NCBI RefSeq assembly: GCF_001577835.2
Contig: NC_029532.1
Location: 5,542,512 to 5,606,511 of the forward strand
Source: Coturnix japonica
Lineage: Eukaryota; Chordata; Aves; Galliformes; Phasianidae
Direction: 5' to 3'
DNA length: 64,000 nt
The notes under the pieces are model-generated. The model ran no database searches, was not told where the DNA came from, and was given only the letters and a program-made list of their open reading frames with translations. The first letter of the stretch is position 1; every line of letters begins with the position of its first letter. The position numbers and the translations under genes are program-made. This document shows, in pieces, positions 32,801 to 43,000 of this stretch.

Positions 32801-34136
32801 CCAACCCCCCACACGGCCCAGGGATGACGTTGCTCTAAGGCAAGCCCTCCATCTGGAGGTGGGTGTGATGATCTGCATGGGAATATGGGATGAGGCTGCA
32901 CACAAGCTGCTCTGAAACTGGGAAAACAACATCTGAAAGGGCAAAAAAAGGATCACCTTTGGGCTTCATCTTGCCTGATGCCAACCCAATGAACCCCAAC
33001 AGACCAATGCTACGTTCCAGGAGGATGCTGAGGGCTGATCCTACCGACATGAGCCGCTTGTACTCATCGAGGCGCTGCTTGTTGGAGGCGATGAAGAGCC
33101 CTCCGTTCTGCACCCAGCCCGTGTGCAGCCCCGTCTCGGCCGGCAGATCGCGGCTCACCACGTCCCGCGTGTGTGCCAGCAGCTCCACCTCCACGTCACT
33201 GGGACGGAGCTGCCACAGCAAACCTATGGGGGACAGCGTGGGATAGAGCCGAGTGGGATGGAGATGGGAGCTCCGATGGCCCCGTGGTTCCCTCCCCATC
33301 CCACTCGTGGCACTGTCACCCCGTTGAGGCTCTTGCTCCATCTCGTGGCTAATATGGAGCGCTACAGATAATGGATTTTTTTTTGCTGATTGGGTGTTAA
33401 ATGAATGGGAAAAGGCCGGGGGGGAGGGGATATGGGGGAAGCTCTACGGAGAACTACCTACAACACCCAAAAATGATTGCTGAGTTAAACTTTTTTTCCC
33501 CCTCCCTGCCAAAGTAAATGGGCATTTTATTAACAATAATAGAAATAATATTAATAATAGCAATCGTGGAATCATCATGGTTAAAAAAGCCCTCTCAGAT
33601 CCCCAAGCCCATCCCTCCATACCCACTGACACATCCCACATTGCCACGGTTATGGAAGACCCCAGGGATGTTGCCCCCCCCCCAGCACTCCATGGGCAGC
33701 TATGCCAGTACAGCACTGATCTTTAGGAGAACAAATGCACCCCGGTATCCAACCTGAACCTCCCCTGCTGCAACATGAGGTCACAGATTGCAATACCAGG
33801 CTCCCATCCCTGCAGCTCACCAGCCGTGTGCCAGGTGGTGCCCGCCGTCAGGCGATCCCTCTCCAGCAGGACGACGTTTGTGATGCCCATCTTGGCCAGG
33901 TGATAGGTGGTCTGACAGCCCAGACTGCCTCCCCCGACCACCACCACCTCAGCTGAGGCTGGGGGTGGTCGGCTGGGCCCCGTGCTCCCATTGCTTTCCT
34001 CCTTCAGTGTCTTTTGGTAGGGGACGCTCTTCTCGGCCGTGGGTCCTGTTGTGCTGCTGTAGGGTCGGGGGCTTCTCCAGGGAGCTGGCAGGCGGCGGGG
34101 GGCAGCCACCCGCAGGGCACAGCTCATGTAGGACAT
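17724..34136 (-). CDS. SARDH: Sarcosine dehydrogenase, mitochondrial (20 coding exons)
   Basis: Flavoprotein of the mitochondrial matrix that demethylates sarcosine to glycine, passing the methyl group to tetrahydrofolate and electrons to ETF. Twenty exons join in phase into 913 residues (human 918): 34136-33821, 33223-33045, 32726-32547, 32398-32275, 32161-32061, 31036-30932, 30397-30268, 29246-29160, 29057-28967, 27129-26988, 26045-25962, 25625-25512, 24970-24832, 24621-24508, 23476-23329, 23043-22950, 20739-20577, 20331-20163, 19740-19605, 17849-17724. Order: Arg-rich mitochondrial presequence, FAD-binding DAO domain (GGGSLG at 68-73; His103 in TTWHTAG, the expected covalent FAD site), central FAO_M domain, then a GcvT-like folate domain. 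One intron (28966-27130) uses a GC donor. The first of two close ATGs (34136, 34127) fits the human N-terminal length. Confidence 0.97.
17850..19604 (-). other. SARDH: SARDH intron 19
   Basis: A 1.75-kb GT-AG intron. It carries a CCAAT-like and TATAAT-like pair at 19244-19265 and an 18-bp tandem repeat at 19287-19329, described separately. No exon is seen in the remainder. Confidence 0.75.
19287..19329. repeat. 18-bp tandem repeat with AATTAA
   Basis: Two copies of AATTAAATGCTTGCTTGC, differing at one base, plus a partial third copy (AATTAAC). Confidence 0.8.
19605..19740 (-). CDS. SARDH: SARDH coding exon 19 (residues 827-872)
   Basis: Codes [37 protein letters not shown] and DPAGGP, part of the GcvT C-terminal barrel. 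Joins exon 18 inside a Glu codon. Confidence 0.96.
20163..20331 (-). CDS. SARDH: SARDH coding exon 18 (residues 771-826)
   Basis: Codes [36 protein letters not shown] and RRLVCFTID. It ends in phase 2 (GAT GA) before GTGAGT. Confidence 0.96.
20577..20739 (-). CDS. SARDH: SARDH coding exon 17 (residues 717-770)
   Basis: Codes [39 protein letters not shown] and one extra base; folate-domain core. Confidence 0.96.
20740..22949 (-). other. SARDH: SARDH intron 16
   Basis: The largest SARDH intron (2.2 kb), GT-AG. I found no exon, repeat family or RNA in it; near 21530 there is a small inverted repeat, AGAGTCATTAACTCT. Confidence 0.75.
22950..23043 (-). CDS. SARDH: SARDH coding exon 16 (residues 685-716)
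   Basis: Codes [19 protein letters not shown] and [12 protein letters not shown]. Starts by completing a Ser codon and ends in phase 0. Confidence 0.95.
23110..23285 (+). mobile_element. CR1 LINE fragment
   Basis: Typical CR1 body in forward sense: AGGTTGGATATTAGGAAAGA, GAGTGGTGAGG, TGGGCTGCCCAGGGAG, then CCCTGGAGGTGTTCAAGAA and GTGGGCATGGTGGGATGGG. It lies in the short SARDH intron between exons 15 and 16 and stops 44 bases from exon 15. Confidence 0.9.
23329..23476 (-). CDS. SARDH: SARDH coding exon 15 (residues 636-684)
   Basis: Codes [19 protein letters not shown] and LGMMSLQGP, ending in phase 2 before GTGAGT. Confidence 0.95.
24508..24621 (-). CDS. SARDH: SARDH coding exon 14 (residues 598-635)
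   Basis: Codes [20 protein letters not shown] and SPLAPSFQ; phase 1 at both ends. Confidence 0.96.
24832..24970 (-). CDS. SARDH: SARDH coding exon 13 (residues 552-597)
   Basis: Codes [40 protein letters not shown] and VSKAP, the start of the GcvT-like domain. Confidence 0.96.
25512..25625 (-). CDS. SARDH: SARDH coding exon 12 (residues 514-551)
   Basis: Codes [20 protein letters not shown] and [16 protein letters not shown]; phase 0 at both ends. Confidence 0.96.
25962..26045 (-). CDS. SARDH: SARDH coding exon 11 (residues 486-513)
   Basis: An 84-nt exon coding [20 protein letters not shown] and FSPGGAAP; acceptor CAAGCAG, donor GTAAGC. Confidence 0.95.
26988..27129 (-). CDS. SARDH: SARDH coding exon 10 (residues 438-485)
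   Basis: Begins G AGG TTC, completing the Arg codon left by the GC donor of exon 9, and codes [40 protein letters not shown] and DPLHQ. Its phase is what proves the GC donor upstream. Confidence 0.95.
27817..27854. repeat. 14-bp tandem repeat (GGCAGGGGACACAT)
   Basis: Two exact copies and a partial third, in SARDH intron 9. Confidence 0.85.
28208..28425 (+). mobile_element. CR1 LINE fragment, 3' end
   Basis: Forward CR1 with GGGCTCTGAGCACCCTATGG, AGCTGTGGGTGTCC, then CCTTCCAACTCAAACCATTC and the terminal TGTGATTCT repeat. Lies in SARDH intron 9. Confidence 0.9.
28961..28967 (-). other. SARDH: Non-canonical GC splice donor of SARDH intron 9
   Basis: Exon 9 ends GAC ATC AG at 28967 and is followed by GCAAGG. 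Exon 10 begins G AGG at 27129, so only the cut before GC restores the conserved YDIRRFHH. The AG|GCAAG context is the usual one for GC-AG introns. Confidence 0.9.
28967..29057 (-). CDS. SARDH: SARDH coding exon 9 (residues 408-437)
   Basis: Codes [20 protein letters not shown] and [10 protein letters not shown], the end of the DAO domain, and ends at a GC donor. Confidence 0.95.
29160..29246 (-). CDS. SARDH: SARDH coding exon 8 (residues 379-407)
   Basis: Codes [20 protein letters not shown] and FLGCGFNSA, the C-terminal DAO motif; acceptor CCTACAG, donor GTAAGA. Confidence 0.95.
30268..30397 (-). CDS. SARDH: SARDH coding exon 7 (residues 336-378)
   Basis: Codes [20 protein letters not shown] and [19 protein letters not shown], ending in phase 1 before GTAATG. 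Confidence 0.95.
30932..31036 (-). CDS. SARDH: SARDH coding exon 6 (residues 301-335)
   Basis: Codes [20 protein letters not shown] and [15 protein letters not shown]; phase 0 at both ends. Confidence 0.96.
32061..32161 (-). CDS. SARDH: SARDH coding exon 5 (residues 267-300)
   Basis: Codes [20 protein letters not shown] and [13 protein letters not shown]. It completes the Gly codon begun in exon 4 and ends in phase 0 before GTGGGT. Confidence 0.95.
32275..32398 (-). CDS. SARDH: SARDH coding exon 4 (residues 226-266)
   Basis: Codes [19 protein letters not shown] and [12 protein letters not shown], the second part of the FAD-binding fold; ends in phase 1. Confidence 0.96.
32547..32726 (-). 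CDS. SARDH: SARDH coding exon 3 (residues 166-225)
   Basis: Codes [37 protein letters not shown] and [11 protein letters not shown]; phase 0 at both ends. Confidence 0.96.
33045..33223 (-). CDS. SARDH: SARDH coding exon 2 (residues 106-165)
   Basis: Completes the Gly of HTAG and codes [38 protein letters not shown] and LDEYKRLMS, ending at TCG before GTAGGA. Confidence 0.96.
33563..33720 (-). mobile_element. CR1 LINE fragment
   Basis: Reversed CR1: TGGAATCATCATGGTTAAAA, then AGATCCCCAAGCCCATCCC and a decayed body with a C-run at 33675. In SARDH intron 1 of the coding region. Confidence 0.75.
33821..34136 (-). CDS. SARDH: SARDH coding exon 1 (residues 1-105)
   Basis: Starts [17 protein letters not shown], an Arg-rich presequence, then [17 protein letters not shown] and the FAD motif [13 protein letters not shown]. 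It ends inside HTAG at the flavin-bearing histidine. A splice acceptor (CTGCAG) just 5' of the ATG, at 34143-34144, implies an upstream non-coding exon. Confidence 0.94.
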
Positions 34137-34708
34137 ATCAACCTGCAGAGATCTCAGATTGTGAGCAGGGGTGCCAGATGGTCACCACTGGAACGATGGC
34201 AGTATCGGTGTCGGCACATCCACATTGGGCAATGGGTTGAGCAGCACCCAGAGGTGGGCATGAACCCCTATCCAGCAAGGAACTGTATCCAAACAGCAGT
34301 CTCCAAACACCCTTCGGAGGGGCCCAGCTTACAAAAGGGGCCTGGAAATACACAGGGTTGCTCCTGGGCTTGCTGCCAGCCTGCAGAAACCACCCCTTTT
34401 CTGTGTAGAGTTGGTTTTTTTTCCATGCATTCAAGCGCCACAAAGGCTCAAGGTTTGCTCCTTATCAACAAAAGACAGAGCTTTGGCTGCGAGGGGGGAC
34501 GGGGGTATATCAAACCGTCCAACCCTACACTACAGGCTGGGGACGTGCTTTGGCACATGGCTTTGGAGCAGTTTGCAGCGGGCTGCTTTGGAGCAGCACG
34601 GTTTGGTGTTGCTGCACAGCTCCCCCCTATGGGGCCCCACTCATTGCCACCATGCAAAGCTGGGAAACCTCACCAAATATTCCCATGGAAGATCCAGGAT
34701 CCACTCAC

Positions 34709-34806
34709 CAGCAACACTTGTGATGGCCGCGGGACGTCTGCCTTCCTCTGATGCTCTCCTCCTCCTCCTTCTCCTCTTCCGCACCGCCGTCCTCCGGCCC
34801 CGCTGC
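34709..34806 (-). other. SARDH: Probable non-coding first exon of SARDH
   Basis: On the - strand a purine-rich, CpG-containing segment without any ATG ends at a strong donor, TTGCTG|GTGAGT. It lies about 0.6 kb upstream of the acceptor that precedes the start codon. The 5' limit is not visible and 34806 is only an estimate. Confidence 0.55.
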
Positions 34807-34809
34807 AAA

Positions 34810-37444
34810 AAACATTAACCAGCTCCAACAACCAACGGGGCCAACCACAGCTTCCCCAGCCCTTGGATGAGCTCTTACTCCTTTTTATCGCTCCGCCGCC
34901 CAACGACAAAGTAGGGAAGAACAGAGAAATGCAAAACAGAACGGAGTTGTGACTTTTCTTCCCAGATTGGCTCCTAGCAGAGAGCAAACAGTGCAGCTGG
35001 GGCTGGGATAGAGGGGGGGCCTCACAGCCCACAAGGCTCACTGGCTGCCAGGGAGCAAACAGAGAGCTCCAACATCTGCCCCTCCTGCCCCAGTTCCCAG
35101 CAGTTGCATTGGAAGAGCGGGGTTCAAAGGCATTTACAAAGTTCAGACCTGAGAGTTCAAAGCAAAGGTGTGAACAGCAAAAAGACAAGAAAAGAACTAA
35201 ATAATAATACTAAAAATCATTTAGAAGGGGGAATAAAAGGTTTAATTTAAGGTTTAATTTAGTTTTCTCGGCACAAAGATTTCTTGCTCCTCCTGCTTGG
35301 GACTCAGCCCTGGTACAAGGACCTGTCTGGGCAGGAGGTGCAGGGCTTCAAAGGTTTGGATTCTGCTGCCTGGGCTGTGGTTTAAGGGGTTCTGCACGTT
35401 CAACATCACCACCCCCTGGGAGACCCCATTTATGTGTTGGATAGACTGCAGGATGGGCCTGCATCTGAATCTCCCCACTATGAGAAGAGCCTGAATAGCA
35501 GCAGAGGGGCTCAGTTGTTCAGAATTAGTCCATCTCAGGCATTTCTCTCCATTTTCTATAAGGCAAAAAGAGTTTGTTTTAAAGAGTGAGCCCAAAGTCC
35601 TCCACCAACTGCTCCAAATAACCAGAGATGCAAGTCAGAACTGCTCGCGGTGGGGTGTAGCTGTCTGGTGGGGCAGAGCTGTTTCATCAGGGCATGCTAA
35701 TTACAAACATGACCTTTGGGTGAGAGGACACCCCGAGCACACACCGTGTCCTGTACTATGGTTCTTCTGAGCATTGGGGTCCAACAGAGCTGCAGAGCCA
35801 TAATGAAAGAGGTGAGTTTCTGATGGTCAGCATCATGCAAAGGGAACATAACCAGTTTAATCCTTCCCCTTGGACTAATTACAAAATAAAGGGGCACGCT
35901 GTTCTGCATGCGCCAGCTGGAGCTTTCTAGGTCATATGAGACACCACGGTGAATGCACAAATGAACCAGTCAAGCGTGCTGCAGAACTGCAGCTGATCAC
36001 ACTGCCTGCATGAGGCTGCAAGCACGTGCCACCACCCCACCGAGCCTGCACAGGTATGCACAGATCCTCCTCTGCCCTGCATTGCAACCTGAGTTTGGTC
36101 CTGGAAAGCACCACTGCTGCCTGACCCTATGTAGAGTGGATCTGGCACTGTTTGGAGCTTTTCAGAGCTCTGGCCTCAGCATCCACATGCCTCAGTTTCC
36201 CCATTTGCAGAGCTGTTGGGGCCCTTGTTCTCAGGCTCTGGATTGCTACCATGTGTGGCTCTTAGGGCAGCCTGCTGTGGGGTGGCAGAGGGAGGTGGCC
36301 ACATACTGGCCGGCCACAGGCCACCAAATGACAGGACGTGCTCAGGGTCAGCCAGCAACACTTCGGGCAAGGAGCTGTTTGCAAAGGGCAGCCAGCAAGT
36401 GCAGCCAGTCCTGGTGCTGTGTTTGCTCAGAGCAGCAGCATGGCCAGTCCAACTAATGTGGGAGATTATGTCAGCAGCTGCAAAAAGGAGAAAAAAAAAA
36501 GATGATAAAATAGAACTTGTGTGTGGGGCAGCCTTCCCCCTCCTGGGGTGCAGGGCTGGAGCCAGCTGGGGGCTGGAGATGGATGCTCCTGTTAATGCTT
36601 TGGGGAAGGCTGCTCCTGGTCTGGTTACAGCACATGGCACGGGCCAGGCATGGTGAATAATACCCCATTTATCCATGCACACCCTGGGGGGAAGGGGGCA
36701 CATGGAGCTGCTGGGCACCCACCTCCACCATGCTGCAGGGCTGCATGTCACCGAGTGCAACCAGGGACATTCCCAGCAAGGAGCTGGCATGAATGCAGCT
36801 TGGCACTCACCTGTTCAATGCTCCAGTGCTGTGCTGTGGGTTTCTGCAGGCAGAAATCAGCATTTCATAAGCGGTGTGTGCTGGAGAGCTTCCCTGAGAC
36901 TGAATGGCACCAACAGGGACATGGGTTGTGCCACGCAGGGGTCTGCAGCTCAGCCAAGGTGACACCCAGCTGAGCTGAATCCTTCCATCCGCAGCCAGAA
37001 GAGCAGGGAAATGAATCCAATAGTAGGGCAGTTCACGGTTCCCTTTCCTCCAAAAACACCTTGTGTAATTTGTAAGCAATGCTGTGTTATTTATTTTATC
37101 ACTCAGGAAAACGCCACTGCACGTAGAGCAGGGTGGGATTTGGGAATGTGATCCAAAGAAATGAATGGAAGCTGTGACAAATCACCCACTCCCTTCTCAG
37201 CCACCCCAATGGGAGAGGGACAGCTGCAGAGGAACAGCTGCTGGGAGCTGAGCCCTTTTGGGTCTGAGGGTCTGATGGGATCAGCTGAGCAATGCAGCTC
37301 TGGGTGGGGTGTAAATACTGACCATCAGGAAGGATCCATCCCCACAAGCACCACACCCCATAGAATCCCAACACAAAACTCAGCCTTCCTGCATGGGTTT
37401 AATGGTGATAAAAACCACGGCTGCCAAAACAATGAAAGGAGCTA
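34810..37444. other. Intergenic DNA between SARDH and VAV2
   Basis: I recognise no gene. It should include the SARDH promoter at its left edge, near the CCGCCGCCC-type sequence at 34890, and flanking DNA beyond the VAV2 3' end at its right edge. A 12-bp direct repeat (AAGGTTTAATTT) occurs twice at 35238-35261. Confidence 0.55.
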
Positions 37445-37459
37445 TCAGCAAAATTACAC

Positions 37460-37465
37460 TTTATT
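37460..37465 (-). terminator. VAV2: Candidate VAV2 poly(A) signal
   Basis: TTTATT on the + strand reads AATAAA on the VAV2 strand, followed by a T/GT-rich stretch. It lies at the end of an AT-rich block and would give a 3' UTR of about 2.5 kb. A second AATAAA lies further on at 37090. Confidence 0.5.
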
Positions 37466-39955
37466 TTTGTTGGGTTTTTGTTTTTTCATTGTAGGGTTTA
37501 CTTGGATGTATTGTAACTCAAAAAGGTCTGGAAGAACCACATGCAAAAGGGTTTCTAAATAGCAGCTAAAGATTCTATTCCAGCATTACAAGCTACTCCA
37601 AATGATTTCCAAATTGCCAGCTAGAACCTATCCCATAAACAAACAGTTTCACCTTTGGACCCCTCCACCCGAGCCCGTTGTACCCCCCGTTAGTGCAGTG
37701 CAAAGGAAAAAACCCAAGGAATTTACATATTATTTTCCAACGTATCCCATTGCAATTCTGAATGTCCCGCGACGAACTAAAATATATATACAATATTCTC
37801 GCCATCGTAATAAAAAAACACAAAACCCAAACACATTTTCCTTCTTATTCACAGATATATATCGTGGCAAATGGCTGAATAATTACTTACAAACGAAAAC
37901 CATCTTTTTTCTTCTTTGAATGAGTTTCTTACAACAGTAAACACAAGAGGGAGACCTTGCTGGGGGGGGAAAGGGGGAGGTTTGGAGCTGGGGGGCTGTG
38001 CAGGAGATGCCACACATGCACCTTCTGCAGGGGGAGCACTGTGCCCTTCGGAGGGGGATGTGCCCACTGCGGGCACAGGGAGTCCATCTCAGATGGAGGG
38101 GGTTGCATAGGGCTTTAAAAGCATCCGAGGCAGAACTTCAGCCATCAGTTGTTCTCTTGTCTGTGTGTGTGTCTCACCCACCTTAGATGTGTTCTCAGGT
38201 ACACCAGAATTGGGGAAAACTGAGCACAGCCCTTCACGTTGCAGCAGGGTGTTGCCCGCTCCTCGTTTGCTGGCACCCTGATTTTTTTCCCTTGCAGAGC
38301 ATGAACCATTCGGCTCCTTTAGCAAACAGGGCCCCTTGGATACATCCCATGCTGAGCACCAAAGAGGTTAGCACCAAACAGTACCTTGCTAAAACACCGA
38401 GCCCTGCACTGTGCCCCCAAGCCCTGCTGGGCACCACCATGGTGAGACCAAGCAACCCAAGACATTCCCAGCCCTGTCCAGAGCCCTGGGCAGCACAATG
38501 ACCTGCCCCTGGGCCTCTCTGAGCAACACAGCCAAGATCCCAAGTGAATACGCTGCCCTTTCCAATGGGAGCCCCAGACTCTCCCATGTAATCTCTCAAA
38601 GCTCCACTGGCAGCAAGGCTGGGATGCAACACCACACAGTGCCAGTGTCTCCCAGTGCTGCACTTGCACCATGCCCACCTGCAGTGCCAGGGACAGCTTT
38701 GGGCACAGCAGCAGCTCCAAATGCCACTGGTGCACAGGGACAGGAAGGCATTTCTTGAGGCTCAGAGATAGGAAAGTTGTTCCTCGCTACAAACACACAC
38801 AGACACACACACATGTATTTGTTCAAAACAGCACTTTGGAAGGCAATTCTGGAGCTGGGTAGCAAAGGTAGTGCCCAAGCAGAAGATGCCAGCCCAGCTC
38901 TCCAAGCAGCAGCTCTGCCTATGCATTACAGGCTGCAGTGTGGGAAGAACAGACTGGGATGGATGGAACTCAGGACAAAGTGGCAATGCACAGACAGACG
39001 GACCTTTCCATGACAGCAGCAGCGGTAACAGCCTGTGGGAGGAAGAGGAGGCAACGCTCACAGCCCCCAAAAGTGCACACAGTTGGAGAAGAAGAGATGC
39101 TTTCACAACGTATTGAGATAAATCAGGACTTTATACCATAGCCCTTACTCATGTGGGTTCACCCCACTGAGCTCAGTGAGGTGGGACACATATGGCTGCA
39201 GATGGACCTCGCCAAGATGCTCAATCCAATCTCCCATCCGCTCCTCTGCAGGGACCTGGTGCCCTGTGACCTCCAAAACCCACGTGTGGCAAGGCACACC
39301 TCCAGCCCTGCAACACCAGCAGCTCACCCAGTGTCCTGGGCTGCCCCATGCATCCCCAGCACAGCAGTGGGGCTAGAGGGGAAGTGAGGAAAGGGGCTTG
39401 GGATGCCCACGGGACTTTATTCCCTCCCATGTCCATGGTCCAGCTGTGCTTTCCCAGCTCACAGCTGTCATTTTCCAGGGATGAGCAGCTTCATTCCTGG
39501 TTCCAAGGTGCATCCTGACATGATGCAGCCATGGTCCCTATCCTGAACCCTGCATGCTCACCTCTGCACCCCCGGGCACAGCCCAGGCTTTCAGCCTCGC
39601 CATTTGAAAACACTTCTAGGTAAAATAAGGTCTGGACACCCCCCTGGGGGTCACCACGCAGAGTCCCTCCGCTCTGTCCATTCAGGGGAGCGCGGCTCTC
39701 CCAGGAGCAGCCGCCACACAAACATCATCCGACAGACCACGAATCTTCTACAGACAGAACAGGGCCGGGGCTGGAGGCACCCCGACACACACACACACAC
39801 TGTACAGAGGAATGGATTTACTAAAGAGTCTGGAGAGAGCTGTGGTGCTCCCGGCAGTGCTGGCAGGTGTGGAGCCGGGCGGCTGGGGCAGCAGTGTGTG
39901 GTCTGCAGCGGATCGCTCCGGGCACTCGATGACTTTCCATTGGGTATCCCCGGCA
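37466..39955 (-). other. VAV2: Probable VAV2 3' UTR
   Basis: No further open exon is needed after the stop at 39956. The stretch ends in an AT-rich segment (37690-37920) before the AATAAA. It carries an (AC)8 run at 39785-39800. Extent is inferred from the poly(A) signal only. Confidence 0.5.
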
Positions 39956-40003
39956 TCATTGCACCCCTTCTTCTTCCACGTACGTCGAGGGAAACCAGCC
40001 GAC
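39956..40003 (-). CDS. VAV2: VAV2 last exon and stop (residues 864-878)
   Basis: Codes [15 protein letters not shown] then TGA, the end of the C-terminal SH3 (human [15 protein letters not shown]). Confidence 0.96.
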   Translation of the reverse strand, partial: VGWFPSTYVEEEGVQ

Positions 40004-43000
40004 CTGAGGGGAGATGGAGAGCTGAGCGGTGGGGAGTAGCAGGGAGCTCCTGTCCCACCTTTGGGACTGCTCCTCTGTCACCACACACTGTTCCTTGTGT
40101 TATCTCTACAGCACCAAATCCAGCCACACAGCAGTGATAGGGAGGTGATGCAGCTCTTAGATGCAGCTCTTAGATGCAGCTGCTACCTAAATATGCACAG
40201 TGACCAGAGCTAGCGACTGTACATTATCTCAGTATGTGGCTGCAATAAAGAAGGGATCAAGAATGTATCCCCCCCAGTGCTGCAAACCCTATGGGACATC
40301 CTTACAAGCCATCAGTTTGCTGCTTTCCTCCAGGCTACCAAGCCTTCCAATTGCAGAACCTCCCAGTTATTGGGCATGGTGGGGATGGATCAATGGTTGG
40401 ACATTAACAGTTCTATCACTCTATCATTAGTTTCCTTGCATGCAAGCTTGAGGAAGAGGACATATGGACACCACATGGACCACGAGGTAAAAAGGAGATG
40501 AGACACCAATTGCACAGGGAATGGGACACCAACTGCACGTACCCTCCCATTGGTTTCCCCCTTCCACCAGCCCTGGTCGCCGCCGATCCTGCTGTAGATC
40601 TTCACCACGTCGCCCTCCCGCAGCGACAGCTCCCGCATGTCCCGTGCTGCAAAGTTGTAGCGTGCCACTGCCGTCCCTATGACCCGTGGGGTGAACACTG
40701 CAAGGGGACAAAGCAAAGTGTTGGGAATGGCCTCCACCACATTGAGCAGCCGAAGCCTGGGGAAAGCTCCATGGGGTTCAACCTGGGTTTTCCACCATGG
40801 TGCTGGCTCCCATTGCAATGCCATGACCTGGATCAGCTCTGGTTTCATCTGTAATGGGGTGGTCAAGGGTGAAGTGGATCCTGTTGGGCTCATAGAGTCC
40901 CGTGGTCAGAGCTGGGACAGCACCCTGGCTGCCCAGAAGGGGCTGCGATCCATTGGTGGGGATTGCTGAGGTAATATGGTGAGAAGGGAAGGCAAAAGGA
41001 AAGATTTCAAAGGAATCAATAGTTATTCATGGTGGAATCATGGAAAAATCCCTTTCCAACCATTAATAACTCCTGACGGGACCACCGTGCCAAAAGGGGT
41101 TTGACAAATCAGCTTGTGTTTGAACCACCACAAAACTGGGACTGGATTCTCCTAGAGATGTCGAGCAGTTCATCTCCATTGCTTCGTGCAGGGAAGTGCA
41201 GGGCATGGGGAGGAGACTGTTGGAGAACTGCACACAGAGGAGCAGTGGGGATGGGCTGGAGGTGAGGGAGAGAGGTACAGGACAGTCCCCATCACCACAG
41301 GGCGCTCCTGGGCAAGCAGAGAGGGGGGGAAGGTTCTATGTGTGGAGTTTGCAAAATGAGAAGGAAAAAAAACCTAAGAACCTTGAAGGAAAAACAGGGT
41401 TTGGTCAAATGACTCTTTTTGCCCTGGGATTTTTGAGTATTAATTAATATATATATATATATTTGATTTTGCAAACCGAGGTTGAACTAAGCTTGAGGAA
41501 AAGCTTTGCCCAGATTTCCAGCTCTCGGGATGGGAGGAGATGAGGATGGCGATGGAGGAGAGGTGGACACACAGCGTGCAATCATCCATCCCCACCAGGC
41601 TGGAGAATGGAACTACGACAGCTTTGAGCTCTTTTATCAGGAGCTTGCTCAGAGCCCATTTCAGCACAGAGCCAAACTTTGTGTGCAGTTAAAGGACTTC
41701 AAACTCCCAGTGATGTTCTAACACCCTGAAAAGTTGTGTTCTTCCCAAACACAGCTTGAGGGAAAACACATGTGGCTCAACAGATGGGTTTTCCCTGTCC
41801 AGCATAAAGAAAATGCTGGCAAATAGAAGCATAAAAAAGACACATTTTCATTCTGATCCCTTATAAACAGGGAGGAAGATGCTGGTCTGTAATGCATTTA
41901 AAGTCAGAACTCCACGGTGGAGATCCTGAGCCCCAGACACACTTACAGCCCAGGTTTCCCATCCCCTTAGTGCAGTTTTCCTGAGCAGGCTGAGATCCCA
42001 GAGCTCAAAAACTGCTGGACACTGAGATGTTCTCCTTAGCCAGAAGGGATGGCCAGGCTGGAAGATGGTGTGATGCCAATGTTCCTTTGGTGAAACACAC
42101 AGGATGAGCAAGTCTAGCTTGAAGTACATCATGAGATGCCAATGTGCCGGAGCTTTGCATTAATTTAAGCACCCTTTCTCAATAGCAACAGTTCCAATCA
42201 ATCCAAAAAGCTCCTGCTTTGATTTTTAGGGAGAGCATTTGCTCTTGGCAAAGCCATGATTTATTCACTTGTTTCCAGGCTGAGCCACTGGCAGGGCATG
42301 GCCGGGGCCCCCTGAGCTGCATGTGGGTGCAGAAGGGACAGCGGGGAGCACGTAGGTCCCACTGTGATGGCTTTCAAGCTGGGGATGCTGTGGGTCTCTC
42401 CATGGGGTACCTGACCAGAAGGGACTGGAGGAGCTCTGAGAAGAAAAGTTGAGGCCCTGAGGACTGAGAAAAGAAAAGTTGTAGGAAGCACAGGAGGCTG
42501 CAAAGAGGTTAAGAGAGAAACAGAAAGATGCAGAACACGCATTAAAAAGGAAATGAAAAGAAAAGAAAATCATAATGCACAATGCTGTAAAAGCCAATGG
42601 GGGAAAACACAGGGCAATGCATGCAGAGGTCACTCAGAACTGGGACAGCCGTGGCAGGTGCAGCCACTGTCCAAAGCATAAGGGCTGTACATTAGTGGAA
42701 AAGATGTCTGACCAACTTTTAGAACCTGATTTCCATTGATTTTCCACTTCCCCCATCAGCCCCATTAAAGGAGTCCCTCTGGGCTTCAAACCCCACCAGG
42801 AACACTGGAAACAGACCCCCATACATAAGCTGACATGGGCAGGAAAGCCACAATGCACCCAACCAGAGCTGCCACACATCTCTTTGCACTCAGCAAATCT
42901 CTGCTGAGCACAGTGGGACAAAGCAAGGGGGAAGGCAGCAAAGAGCTGCTGGGATGTTGGCAAATCCCCATTCACATCAAGCCCATGCCCCAAAGAACGA

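Noticed and set aside
41010-41075. Possible further CR1 tail (GGAATCATGG near 41032)
   Set aside because: Only a dozen bases fit; the flanking sequence does not follow the CR1 consensus I know.
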